A DNA stretch of 64,000 nucleotides from Cellvibrionales bacterium UBA1963 (GTDB lineage Bacteria; Pseudomonadota; Gammaproteobacteria; Pseudomonadales; UBA7434): positions 23,187 through 87,186 of the forward strand of contig DDED01000160.1 of the NCBI GenBank assembly GCA_002336035.1. Direction: 5' to 3'. How positions within the stretch are numbered: position 1 is the stretch's first letter; the number at the start of each line of letters is the position of its first letter. A program made the position numbers and the translations under genes. Positions 46,133 to 55,025 of the stretch are shown here, one piece after another. The notes under the pieces were generated by a model, which did no database searches, was not told where the DNA came from, and saw nothing but the letters and a program-made list of their open reading frames with translations.

Positions 46133-46459
46133 TTATAGGCTAGATTCAACAAATTCTTCAAGCTGTGTCTTTGATAGCGCACCGACTTTAGTGGCCTGAG
46201 CGCTCCCATTTTTAAAAAGCATTAATGTGGGTATCCCACGAATACCGTGTTTTTGAGCAATCTCTTTATTGGTGTCGACATCAACTTTTACAATTTTTAT
46301 CTTCCCTGCATACGACTCGGCGACTTCCTCAAGGACTGGGGCAATCATCTTGCAGGGGCCACACCATTCGGCCCAGTAATCAACAAGCACAGGAATGTCT
46401 GAATTTATGACTTCCGCTTCAAACGAGGCATCGGTGGCGTGAACGATACTATTTCCCAT
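46133..46459 (-). CDS. trxA: Thioredoxin
   Basis: Cytoplasmic dithiol reductant. WAEWCGPCK (Cys33 and Cys36) is the active site, with the buried Asp27 of LVDYWAEW, the cis-Pro of GIRGIPTLMLF and GALSKTQLEEF at the end. At 108 residues it has the E. coli length. CAGGAGAAAATC precedes the start. It is upstream of rho on the same strand, as in most gammaproteobacteria. Confidence 0.97.
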   Translation of the reverse strand: MGNSIVHATDASFEAEVINSDIPVLVDYWAEWCGPCKMIAPVLEEVAESYAGKIKIVKVDVDTNKEIAQKHGIRGIPTLMLFKNGSAQATKVGALSKTQLEEFVESSL

Positions 46460-46634
46460 GATTTTCTCCTGATCGGTAAAATGGCATATAAACCTTATGG
46501 ATCCGATTGACGATAAGCGAACAATAAATGGATCTGCATAAGCATAAAAAGTGTAACAGCCTTTTTTAAAAGGCGATACAAGTAACTATTGGGGCGCGTT
46601 GATTATATTTCAAGTCGCTAAGAGCGCGCCTTGA

Positions 46635-47042
46635 TCAAGATGAACGTTTAAAAGCAATCAATGCGATAATAGCCGTACTCAGCTCGTATATAATAGCACC
46701 AAAGGTGTACGCGCTTGCGATGCCTAAGCTCTCGTTGCTGGCAGTGACATAAGAACCAACCAATATCAGGCCGATTAATCGGCTGACACCCAGTCCACCA
46801 ATAGCAAAACTAATTGAAAGTAGCGCGGAGCGAGTGTAACGGTCATTGAATGCCGAATACAGACACCATAAACCAAAACCTATTTGCAGCCCTCCATACA
46901 TTGCGGCAGTTTCGACGAAGGCGTCGGCACCGTTCATGGTGTAGCCGATATAGTTCACGGGCACATTAGGGTCATATAAGCAAACGCCGCCATAGGCTAC
47001 AAACACGATGCCTGTGAGCCATAAAATGAATTTACCCAACAT
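46635..47042 (-). CDS. Small four-helix membrane protein, DUF4345-like
   Basis: Integral membrane protein of 135 residues with about four hydrophobic segments (residues 3-20, 45-65, 72-95, 105-132). The GYTMNGADAFVETAAMYGGLQIGFGLWCL stretch is the recognisable block of DUF4345-type proteins. The family has no established function. It stands alone between trxA and slyX. The assignment to the family is from memory of its pattern. Confidence 0.6.
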   Translation of the reverse strand: MLGKFILWLTGIVFVAYGGVCLYDPNVPVNYIGYTMNGADAFVETAAMYGGLQIGFGLWCLYSAFNDRYTRSALLSISFAIGGLGVSRLIGLILVGSYVTASNESLGIASAYTFGAIIYELSTAIIALIAFKRSS

Positions 47043-47227
47043 ACATATTCCCCTTAAGTGAGTCGCTAAAGTATCTTAAGTGAATTATAAGACATGCTTA
47101 AGGTAAACTCTATCTGAGCATGGCGATTAAATATGGCCATTCAGTCATGTATCAGTAGGTCTGGGATCGCCTAACCATCAAGACTGTATGCGCGTAAGCG
47201 GCTTTAATTTGGAATCATCATTTGATG

Positions 47228-47428
47228 TTAATAGTGAGGTGGTGGCTGGTCATCGATGCCTTGCTGATCATCTTTGTCGAGTGATTGCAGGTGCGTTCGC
47301 ATACGATGTTGGTCATTTTTCAGTAAATCAATTTGCTGCTGTTGCGAATAGAGCACATCAGACAATTCATTCATACTTTGCTCTAAAAAAGCAATTTTAA
47401 CCTCTAGCTCTACGGTTTTGTCTGACAT
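47228..47428 (-). CDS. slyX: SlyX-like coiled-coil protein
   Basis: Short protein of 66 residues made almost entirely of an amphipathic coiled coil (ELEVKIAFLEQSMNELSDVLYSQQQQIDLLKND) and ending in the characteristic Pro/His-rich tail PPPHY. GGGAGCAG lies before ATG 47428; the frame extends further upstream without similarity. SlyX is widespread in gammaproteobacteria but its function is not known. Confidence 0.88.
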   Translation of the reverse strand: MSDKTVELEVKIAFLEQSMNELSDVLYSQQQQIDLLKNDQHRMRTHLQSLDKDDQQGIDDQPPPHY

Positions 47429-47651
47429 AACTGCTCCCTCTGCAAAGCAATATTGATGTGTTGACTCAACACGAAAACATACGTGCTGTGTGAGATCATT
47501 ATACCGATTAAATGAGCAAGCCACCAATTGAATTCAATGTATGTTGGCCATCATAGAGTTGCTTATCTGTCATGGTTTTCAACAGTATTGAATCATTATT
47601 GACGGTGAAAAGAGAGGTATAATTTAAAAAAATATGAACGGTGAGTGTCAA

Positions 47652-48203
47652 ATGAATGGTTTATGGTCTTTTTCAGTGATGTTGTATGGAGCTGATGAAG
47701 TGAAGCAGCTCTGCCTAACGCTTCAAGATGAAGAGGGTATTGATGTGTGCCTATTATTATCTTTAGTGTGGTTGGGTACTCATGGCATCTCGCTCGATAG
47801 ATCATCAATGACCTCGCTATACTATTCTGTCTTGCGTTGGCAATTGCTGGTCACAACGCGGTTAAGACGTTACCGCTTATCCTGCCAACTGAGTAAAAGT
47901 AGATTTTCAAAATCAATCTTTAACCCACTTATGCATCCGCTTTACTCGTTATTGAAAATACTGGAGCTAACAGCTGAAAAAGCATCTTTCTGGCGGATAA
48001 ATTGTTTTTTAAAAGAAAGATTCCCTTTAATTATTGAGGATGCTGCACACCCAAAAATGGCGGATCAAATAACAACCGAACAAATGGCTGTTGCGATGCA
48101 ATATAATTTAGCCAGTTATTTTGAAATTGACGCAAACGACAGGCGATCAACCCTTCAGCCAGAGCAAATAACCGCGATATTGTTAAATTATTTGCCCAGA
48201 TAG
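47652..48203 (+). CDS. TIGR02444/DUF2390 family protein
   Basis: Protein of 183 residues. The opening MNGLWSFSVMLYGADEVKQLCLTLQDEEGIDVCLLLSLVWLG is the signature of this family, common in Pseudomonas-like bacteria near slyX. The function is unknown; no catalytic or signal motif is seen and the protein is probably cytoplasmic. The ATG at 47652 aligns with family starts; an in-frame ATG at 47634 adds six residues. Confidence 0.75.
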   Translation: MNGLWSFSVMLYGADEVKQLCLTLQDEEGIDVCLLLSLVWLGTHGISLDRSSMTSLYYSVLRWQLLVTTRLRRYRLSCQLSKSRFSKSIFNPLMHPLYSLLKILELTAEKASFWRINCFLKERFPLIIEDAAHPKMADQITTEQMAVAMQYNLASYFEIDANDRRSTLQPEQITAILLNYLPR

Positions 48204-48400
48204 CTATTTTTATCGTTCGATAGTCAGTATCGCTATATACTGATGAAACCATGATATGATTAACGATTAAAAACTGATCATAAAACAAACCAATTCAGCC
48301 AATAAAAGGCTCATTGTCCACCTCTAAACTTGCTGTGGGCTGATTGTAAACAGGCACAATATTTTTTTAACAATAAACTGTATAGATAGGGAAGAAATCA

Positions 48401-49138
48401 ATGAATATAATCAAAGCAGTAATCGCAACAGCGATCGTAACGGGCACAATTACTGGCTGTGATCAATCTACGTCAGGATTGCCTCGTGCCTCCGATAAGC
48501 CTGAATCTGAGCTTACAATGCAAAGTTATGCACTGGGTCACAATATGGGTGGCAGTCTGAAAGCAGCAGGCATTGAAATTGATTCTGCCTATTTTAATGC
48601 GGGTTTTTATGATGCAGCTGATGGCACTCAGCTCATGAGTCAAGAAGAGATCCAAACAGCATTAATGAATTTACAACAGGCCACGCAAGAAGCGCAGCAA
48701 GCGAAAATGACAGAAGTTATAGAAGGCAATTTGAAAGCCTCAGAAGACAGTTTAGCAGCAAATGCCGAGCTTGAGGGTATGGTTGTGACCGAGAGTGGTT
48801 TGCAATACAAGGTGATAACTGCTGGTGATGGTGCGCAACCGAAAGCGACAGACAGCGTGACTGTTCACTATGAAGGTCGGCTATTTGACGGCACAGTATT
48901 CGACAGCTCAATTGCCCGAGGTGAGCCGGTGACTTTTGCGGTAGGTGGCGTGATACCAGGCTGGACTGAGGCCTTACAATTAATGCCGGTCGGTTCGAAA
49001 TGGCAGTTGTTTATTCCATCAAGTTTGGCTTATGGGGAAAGCGGTGCTGGCGGGCAGATTGAGCCCAACATGGCTTTAGTGTTCGATGTTGAATTAATCG
49101 AAATCGTTAGTGAGGAGCCACCAGTACCCGCTGAATAA
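48401..49138 (+). CDS. FKBP-type peptidyl-prolyl isomerase, lipoprotein
   Basis: Envelope folding catalyst of the Mip/FkpA type. A signal peptide ends with lipobox ITGC (Cys20). Next comes the N-terminal dimerisation domain (QSYALGHNMGGSLKAAGIEIDSAYFNAGFYDA), a long helix rich in Gln, Ala and Glu, and the FKBP domain from about residue 125 with VTVHYEGRLFDGTVFDSSIARGEPVTFAV, VIPGWTEALQLMPVGSKWQLFIPSSLAYG. Asp21 follows the lipid Cys, which in E. coli would favour inner membrane retention. It lies near rsd/algQ, as in P. aeruginosa. Confidence 0.9.
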   Translation: MNIIKAVIATAIVTGTITGCDQSTSGLPRASDKPESELTMQSYALGHNMGGSLKAAGIEIDSAYFNAGFYDAADGTQLMSQEEIQTALMNLQQATQEAQQAKMTEVIEGNLKASEDSLAANAELEGMVVTESGLQYKVITAGDGAQPKATDSVTVHYEGRLFDGTVFDSSIARGEPVTFAVGGVIPGWTEALQLMPVGSKWQLFIPSSLAYGESGAGGQIEPNMALVFDVELIEIVSEEPPVPAE

Positions 49139-49161
49139 TCGTTGTTTCGCCATTAGATAAC

Positions 49162-49200
49162 ATACGCTATGGTGGCATTATCGATGCTGCCATAGCGTAT
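49162..49200. terminator. Bidirectional terminator-like hairpin
   Basis: ATACGCTATGG (49162-49172) and CCATAGCGTAT (49190-49200) form an 11-base-pair stem, with an inner GCA/TGC pairing after two mismatches. It lies between two convergent genes and contains the stop codon of the WD40 gene. The T-tract is weak on both strands. Confidence 0.6.
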
Positions 49201-50183
49201 TTAAACTGGTGAAATAAACCGTTGGTCGTTATCGCGCTGTAATGGCCCTTACTGGTAAATGCCACGGCTAACACTGTCGATTGGTTAGGCTTTATAAAAT
49301 ACCGTTTAGGCATCGTCCATTGTTGCTGAAGCTTAAATGCGACTAAATCCCATAGTTGCACAACCCCTCCTGTTGTTCCTGTCAGTAACCACCGATTATC
49401 GTTTGAAAACTTTGCCGCTGTGAATACGACCCCACGTTTTAAATGACTTTTAGACAAGGGTATCTCGCCGAACAAACTTGCGTTATTGGTATTCCAGACG
49501 ATAACTTTGTCGTATCTTGCTACGGTGAGTGCTAGGCTCCCATCGGGTGACAATTTGACTAGGTTAACTGGGCCATTATGAGCAAGCCGTTTACTGTGCA
49601 GGGGCTTTGATAAATTCCATATTTTAGCGCTATGATCGTCCGAACCAGTGATAGCAATGTTTGTATTGGCATTAAGGTCAACACTGTTTACGCGTCCTTT
49701 ATGATTGAAGACTGCTAGGGTTGATCCTGAGGGAATATCGATCATCAGTGACGTATGATTCTCTAGGGCAATAATCATTGCATTATTCTGATTCAAGAGG
49801 GCAAGTTGATTAATCTTACTGGGAGCCAGAAAAGATCTAATATGAAAACCGTGAGAAGCGTTCCAAATAGAGATTGACGTGTTATTGCTGACGGTTGCGG
49901 CTAATTCCCCGTTATCCGTGATTGAGACAAGGTGAATAGCTTCATCTTGCTCAGGGTTATGATGCCACTTAAAAAGACGATTTTTACTTTGATTATCCCA
50001 GAGACTGGCGCCATTATTCATCGAGCCGATAATCGCAATTTTTCCGCTTTCATTGATCGCTGCAGAGTAAATACCATCATTTGCCAACACCGCATAATCC
50101 TGTGAGCGATCATTGATGCAACCGACTAATGCTATTGTAAGAGAGATTAGCAATAGCGCAGGCGTTTGTTTGGCTGCTATCAT
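49167..50183 (-). CDS. WD40-repeat lipoprotein
   Basis: Predicted envelope lipoprotein of 338 residues with lipobox ALVGC (Cys22). It consists of beta-propeller repeats with recurrent WD-like ends: GASLWDNQ, SISIWNAS, SAKIWNLS, KVIVWNTN, VVQLWDLV, and their turn motifs such as TGSDDHSA and LLTGTTGG. About seven blades can be counted, enough to close a propeller. WD40 proteins are interaction platforms, so it likely binds a partner in the envelope. The convergent FKBP isomerase gene is a possible functional neighbour. Confidence 0.85.
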   Translation of the reverse strand: MIAAKQTPALLLISLTIALVGCINDRSQDYAVLANDGIYSAAINESGKIAIIGSMNNGASLWDNQSKNRLFKWHHNPEQDEAIHLVSITDNGELAATVSNNTSISIWNASHGFHIRSFLAPSKINQLALLNQNNAMIIALENHTSLMIDIPSGSTLAVFNHKGRVNSVDLNANTNIAITGSDDHSAKIWNLSKPLHSKRLAHNGPVNLVKLSPDGSLALTVARYDKVIVWNTNNASLFGEIPLSKSHLKRGVVFTAAKFSNDNRWLLTGTTGGVVQLWDLVAFKLQQQWTMPKRYFIKPNQSTVLAVAFTSKGHYSAITTNGLFHQFKYAMAASIMPP

Positions 50184-50298
50184 TTATTCGGTTCTCACTT
50201 ATTTAATGCCAGCGATGACTATAACAGAAGTTACAGTGACTGTGGACTCAAGCGAAATAATTGAATGTCTGAGGAAAGTGACTTGCTATCTTATGGTG

Positions 50299-50336
50299 CT
50301 AGTGCCGCTGCCCTGAGGGTTAGCAGGCGGCACTAG
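50299..50336. repeat. Perfect GC-rich inverted repeat, no T-tract
   Basis: CTAGTGCCGC (50299-50308) and GCGGCACTAG (50327-50336) are exact complements around an 18-base centre that itself contains CCCTGAGGG. It lies between the WD40 gene and rsd and would fold as a long hairpin in either transcript. Without a T-run on either strand it is not a standard intrinsic terminator. Confidence 0.6.
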
Positions 50337-50404
50337 GCCATAAATAATTGAGATTGTGATGCGACACCCGCTGAGCTAAAGGGTCGCTAGGAATTAAGCT
50401 ACGG

Positions 50405-50893
50405 CTATGCGTTGACTATTAAATTACTGTGAGCGTAATGCAGGCTTTCAATCAGTTGGTCTTCTAATTCAAATCGTAATACCAATGTTTCGCCTAGTTT
50501 TGACAGATCACGTGCTAAAGTTGGACTGCTATTGTCATCTTTGAGTGCGGAATCAAAACTGTCATTAAAAGCCAATGCCACTTCAGTTGTTTTACTCACC
50601 TGGGGGTAAAGTTTTCTAGCAACTTCCAGTCCTTTGCCATCATTAAATTCTTCAGCCTCTTGAATCAAGTGGTCGTAAACCTCGAAGTGACCTGCAGAAA
50701 TATAGTCGACCATGAGTTCACAGAAATGCCTAAGCGCCTCTGTGGTGTTCGTCTGATTCATCGCAGATGAATCGTGAACACCAGTAATGGTGCAGAACTC
50801 AACAATTAATTCTTGTCGCTGTTCAAGCCATTTATCGAGAATCTTACTGACTCCGCCCCAACGCTCTTTAGTGGTTTTGCAGTTTTCTAACAT
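50405..50893 (-). CDS. rsd: Anti-sigma-70 regulator, Rsd/AlgQ family
   Basis: Binds the primary sigma factor in stationary phase and shifts RNA polymerase to alternative sigma factors; in Pseudomonas AlgQ also affects alginate and siderophore genes. Compared with E. coli Rsd, the protein keeps KERWGGVSKILDKWLEQRQELIVEF, HFCELMVDYISAGHFEVYDHL and LGETLVLRFELEDQLI. The length of 162 residues fits. The neighbouring dsbB and FKBP genes reproduce the algQ neighbourhood of P. aeruginosa. Confidence 0.9.
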   Translation of the reverse strand: MLENCKTTKERWGGVSKILDKWLEQRQELIVEFCTITGVHDSSAMNQTNTTEALRHFCELMVDYISAGHFEVYDHLIQEAEEFNDGKGLEVARKLYPQVSKTTEVALAFNDSFDSALKDDNSSPTLARDLSKLGETLVLRFELEDQLIESLHYAHSNLIVNA

Positions 50894-51295
50894 AAGGTAG
50901 TCCTTTTTTAGCGGTTACTAGCTCACAAAGCCAGTGATTGACCTAAGCTGACGGCGTGATGAGTCAAAGCATGGGCTGCCAGCGCTTAATGCATAGCCCC
51001 CATTTTGGTTTATCTTCAGAGGGTTCCTCTGGATTCGCTCTGCATGAAATGCTGGTTAAGGCATTAATGCGTTACTCTCGCTGTTCAACGTCGTTAGATA
51101 AAGCTTAGAAAAGGACTGAGATTTTCTCAAGAAATGACTAGGCCAATAATTAACATAATTTAGAGGTAATGACCATAAACCATTGTTTTTTATAATTTTA
51201 TTGGTTAATTAAGCTGTTGATATTTGATAATTATGACTGTTATTTAAACTAAAAGAATGAGGAATTTTCCACATTATGCGGCATGACTGGTTACA
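50894..51295. other. Intergenic region between rsd and dsbB
   Basis: Region of 402 bases with no gene. A small perfect hairpin CAGAGG-GTT-CCTCTG lies at 51017-51031. The part next to dsbB (about 51120-51295) is strongly AT-rich. It presumably carries the rsd promoter and the dsbB 3' end; no clear hexamers were assigned. Confidence 0.5.
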
Positions 51296-51802
51296 TTATG
51301 ACCGACTGTACTCTTGTCGCAACTGCATTAACCAAATAATAGCTAACCCCGTAAAACTGATAGCGGCCCAACCAGGAATGCTAATTGTCAAAAAGCGCCA
51401 AGTAACTTCGGCACAATTGCCATCACCGCGGAGCAATATACTGAGTGCTTCATTAATAGGAAACGTATCTAAGATAAACTCAATACTAGGGCCGCACGCG
51501 GGCGCTTGATCAGCGGGCAGGCTCTGCAAATAAAGTTGCCTGCCTGCAAAACCAGCGCCTGCAAAGGAAAATCCCGCTCCTAAAAAGGCGTAGACACCCG
51601 TCATTCGGCGCGAAGGGTTATGAATGAGGGCTATGAGGGCCGTAATCCCACACAGAAAAAAGAAAAATCGTTGAGTAATACACAGTGGGCAAGGCGCTAA
51701 GTCGTCAACATATTGTAAAAAATAGCCAAACCCCAATAAGCTAATAATGCCGATTAAGATCAGCCAGCGTAACCGCTGAACGGTGATTAGGGTTTGATTC
51801 AT
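51296..51802 (-). CDS. dsbB: Disulfide bond formation protein B
   Basis: Inner membrane quinone reductase that reoxidises DsbA. Four transmembrane helices are evident in 168 residues. The first periplasmic Cys pair is CPLC (Cys38, Cys41) and the second is formed by the Cys in PACGPS and in GNCAEV. AGGAG precedes ATG 51802; an upstream in-frame TTG adds seven residues. DsbA is not in the window. Confidence 0.93.
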   Translation of the reverse strand: MNQTLITVQRLRWLILIGIISLLGFGYFLQYVDDLAPCPLCITQRFFFFLCGITALIALIHNPSRRMTGVYAFLGAGFSFAGAGFAGRQLYLQSLPADQAPACGPSIEFILDTFPINEALSILLRGDGNCAEVTWRFLTISIPGWAAISFTGLAIIWLMQLRQEYSRS

Positions 51803-51940
51803 TGTAACAATTTCTCCTGGCAAGCATTGCTAGTCTCGTGCCAATGCTCCGCTCTTCTATACTATTTAAGTAAGTTTGACGCCAATTTATCGATCAAGAA
51901 TACAGTAAATCATAGTTGAAAATCATGATAAATCATCACA

Positions 51941-52414
51941 ATGTGGAAAAGATGTAAAAGGGTAATACAGTCAATGGTAAGATCAAAGAAAAATAGATTG
52001 GCAGCGGTCGGTCTGCTGTTGACTCTGCTCGTCGTGTCTCAACTTAGCCGCGCAGAAGAAAAAACTGATGTTGGTGATCGAGGCATGAGTGATGCATTTT
52101 ATATCGCAATAGAACCAACGTTAGTGAGTCATTTTGGTGACGCTAACGACATCGCTTACATCAAAAGCGAAGTCAGCGTGCGAGTAAATAACATTGAGGC
52201 AAAAGATTTCGTCAATTTACATCAGCCATTGATTAGAGATTTATTGTTGACCAATTTTTCTGTGATGACGCATGAAGCATTGAATAATAGAGACAAAAAA
52301 GAGCAATTTCAAAAAAGACTTCTCACCATTCTAAAAAAAGAGCTGATAAAAGAGGGGGCGCAGGCGGCATCAATTGAGAATGTGTTGTTTACCCGTTTTT
52401 CAGTGTACCAATAA
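51941..52414 (+). CDS. FliL-like membrane-anchored protein
   Basis: Protein of 157 residues with one N-terminal transmembrane segment (RLAAVGLLLTLLVVSQLS) and a periplasmic domain. The AFYIAIEPTLVSHFGDANDIAYIKSEVSVRVNN stretch and VNLHQPLIRDLLLTNFS match the FliL fold, which assists the flagellar stator. No flagellar genes are nearby. Solitary FliL-like proteins of this type occur in many gammaproteobacteria and may have a different partner. ATG 51974 (MVRSKKNRL) is an alternative start. Confidence 0.6.
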   Translation: MWKRCKRVIQSMVRSKKNRLAAVGLLLTLLVVSQLSRAEEKTDVGDRGMSDAFYIAIEPTLVSHFGDANDIAYIKSEVSVRVNNIEAKDFVNLHQPLIRDLLLTNFSVMTHEALNNRDKKEQFQKRLLTILKKELIKEGAQAASIENVLFTRFSVYQ

Positions 52415-53332
52415 CGCAAAAAAAACAGCCGTAGTGCAGGTGTAAAGCGTTTTTTTAAGGCGAATTAAGCCCCCAGAATTAATGCCTTACTGTCCCAGTT
52501 TGAAGCAGCCTAAAGATCAAAAAATGCATGAATTTCAAAAATGAAATTTTAATTCCGCGACTATAATTCAGAAACAGTGGGTTGGCTTGCTGAACACACA
52601 AAGGAACATTGAGATAGGTGAGTAACACTTGGTCAAGCTATAAAAAAGTGCCTCTAACTACACGCCTCTAACTATATGGGGTTCGACGACCCAATGTCAA
52701 CGAGACTCAATCCCCCGCATGCTCATGATCCTTTATTGTAGACTCTTTAGGTATGAGTAAGTACGGTTTTAGTCCGTATAGGGTGTGGTTTTTATCTTTT
52801 AGCAAACTTAAGGGTAGGGCCTCGAGATGGCTGGATGGCCGGTATTCAAGGCACTACAAATATTCCAATAGGCAGTGCGAATAGCTATCGACGTTATGGT
52901 TCTCATAATCAGTTGAAAGTTAGAGGGGGTGTTTCGGCATAAAAGCCATTATCTCCCCAATATTCATAGGACCAACAAGGGCATTGTTTTCACAACTAAC
53001 TAACAATTTTTTGGGGCTTAGACAGCATAAAAGCATCAATCTGCAGTCCTAGCAGCACCTGACAGACTGTAGAATGCAGTTAATGACAGTGTGTAACCCA
53101 ACTCAGACCTGGTCGCGCACAAAACCTTTTTAATGCGCCATATTTTTTGCGGTTACTTCGGCAATAAAATCCCAATGACTATATGCACTCTAATTACCAA
53201 TGGCATTTGACAAATTTTTTCAGCCAAAAATTGGCTATCAATTTCATCGCTGGCCTCGTCCAATAAGCGAGTATCAAACCATGAAGTGGCTGTCCTCATT
53301 GTTGTTATAAACCGATAAAAAATCAAGGTAGC
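52415..53332. other. Gene-poor 0.9 kb region between the FliL-like gene and gshA
   Basis: No gene of normal length. Just after the FliL-like stop, AACGC and GCGTT flank a loop and are followed by TTTTTTT, a weak terminator candidate. Two short frames read like coding sequence: plus strand 52835-52942 (35 residues, GSANSYRRYGSHNQLKVRGG) inside a longer open stretch without a start, and minus strand 53153-53299 (48 residues, SWFDTRLLDEASDEIDSQFL). Neither has a clear ribosome site. They may be remnants of decayed genes. Confidence 0.5.
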
Positions 53333-54940
53333 TTATTGATTAAAATAGTCGGCTAAAAAAGTTGAAAAATCAACGTCATCTTCTTGTTCCAGCCCCTCCT
53401 GTTGCTCAACTGAATGACGCGCGATTGACATAAGGCTTTCTTGTTGATGCGTGTCAATATTTAACGCGCTAAAATAATCAGCATGACTAGTAGCTTGAGC
53501 TAAATTGAATTGAATATGTGACGCTTTGGATTCGTCCATCTTTGCAAGTACGCGGGCTGATGGTGTTAATGCGCTGTCGGAAACTTTTTCACGTTGAGCA
53601 ATGACGGTTTCAGTATAATGGGTGCCGCCGTGGGCATTATCTAATTCAGTAGCGATATCGTGGATTTGATCGAGCATATTATTTGCGCATTTTTGCATGG
53701 GTAGCTCTTGGCCACCACATAAAACGTTTAATCCGGGCTTCCTGCCATAATTAACAATACGTTCTTGATTTAATGCAATTAACTCATATTCTTTGGGGTT
53801 ACTAGGTGGGCTTTCAGACGTCAAACAATACAGTAAAAAGGCATCAAGAAAACGAATTGTTGTATCATCGATGCCACGTGGACTAAAGGGGCTAATATCA
53901 AGACACCTTATTTCTATATACTCTACACCGCGTTGAGTTAGTGCCTTAATCGGTGTTTCGCCACTGCGAGCAACTTGCTTTGGACGAATAGCAGAATAAA
54001 ATTCATTTTCTATTTGTAGCATTGAGGACGAAAGCTGTTGATGCTCTCCATTTACTGGATCGGCAAATTTCTGATAATCAGGGTAAGGTGTGCGCAGCGC
54101 TTTATTGATGGTGTCAGCGTAGCTTTGCAGTGTGTTGTAACACACATACAGTGCATTTTGTGCAGAGCTTTGATAGCCAAGGTCACCCATTCGTAACGAT
54201 GTAGCAAAGGGTTTGTAAATATCATTTTCAGAAAGCGACTGTAAATCATGATGCCTTTCTTGGACAAAAGATTTATCGGCACAGGGTGCTGCGCCAAACA
54301 AATAAATTAACAGCCAGTAGTAACGCCTAAAATTTCTTATCAGGTCAAAGTAACGTTGATCAATATAATGTTGTAGATATTTATGCTCAGTCTGACCATT
54401 ACACTTATCGTGTTCGAATGCATGACGCCAAAAGGTTTCAGGTAATGAAAAGTTATAATGGATACCAGCGACAGTTTGCATTGCTCGGCCATAACGGTGG
54501 CCAAGCCCTCTGCGATATACGGTTTTCATTGTTGCTACGTTAGACCGCCCATATTGAGCAATAGGTATGTGCTTATCCGTTGGAAGAATACAGGGCATAC
54601 TAGCTCCCCAGATGATTTCGTCGTTCATTTGCTGATAAGCTAAAGCATGTGTGGTGTCTAAATACACTAAAGTCTCGTCAATTGAATCAAAAACAGGAGT
54701 AATAAATTCTAGCAATGATTCGCTGAAATCGGTGGTTAACCAACTGTTGGTTAATGCAGAGCCAAGCCCTATGGGATGAGCACTTTGGGCTAGCTCGCCG
54801 GTTAACGTGGTCCGTAACCCTTCTTTTTCAATGCCGCGCTGAATTCTTCTCAGTAGAGGGTTAACTTTTTGGTCTGCCAAAAAGTTTAAGTTATGCGAAA
54901 ACGTGTCCTTAGACGATCTTGGCCGGCCAGATTCAGGCAT
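53333..54940 (-). CDS. gshA: Glutamate--cysteine ligase
   Basis: First and rate-limiting step of glutathione synthesis. The GIEKEGLRTTLTGELAQSAHPIGLGSALTN opening and the TDFSESLLEFITPV block belong to the E. coli-type enzyme. QTVAGIHYNFSLPE, RMGDLGYQS and VEYIEIRCLDISPFSPRGID are further conserved segments. At 535 residues it is slightly longer than E. coli GshA (518). GGATAAAAC precedes the ATG. GshB is not in the window. Confidence 0.95.
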   Translation of the reverse strand: MPESGRPRSSKDTFSHNLNFLADQKVNPLLRRIQRGIEKEGLRTTLTGELAQSAHPIGLGSALTNSWLTTDFSESLLEFITPVFDSIDETLVYLDTTHALAYQQMNDEIIWGASMPCILPTDKHIPIAQYGRSNVATMKTVYRRGLGHRYGRAMQTVAGIHYNFSLPETFWRHAFEHDKCNGQTEHKYLQHYIDQRYFDLIRNFRRYYWLLIYLFGAAPCADKSFVQERHHDLQSLSENDIYKPFATSLRMGDLGYQSSAQNALYVCYNTLQSYADTINKALRTPYPDYQKFADPVNGEHQQLSSSMLQIENEFYSAIRPKQVARSGETPIKALTQRGVEYIEIRCLDISPFSPRGIDDTTIRFLDAFLLYCLTSESPPSNPKEYELIALNQERIVNYGRKPGLNVLCGGQELPMQKCANNMLDQIHDIATELDNAHGGTHYTETVIAQREKVSDSALTPSARVLAKMDESKASHIQFNLAQATSHADYFSALNIDTHQQESLMSIARHSVEQQEGLEQEDDVDFSTFLADYFNQ

Positions 54941-55025
54941 GTTTTATCCTTTGGTAATTGTTAAAAAGCAGTGTAACAGCTGAACTGACGTTTTTAATAA
55001 CGCTTTAATTATTATTAACCACCCT

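Noticed and set aside
47188..47400. Open frame of 70 residues on the plus strand opposite slyX
   Set aside because: It is antisense to the clearly recognisable SlyX coding region and has no family similarity.
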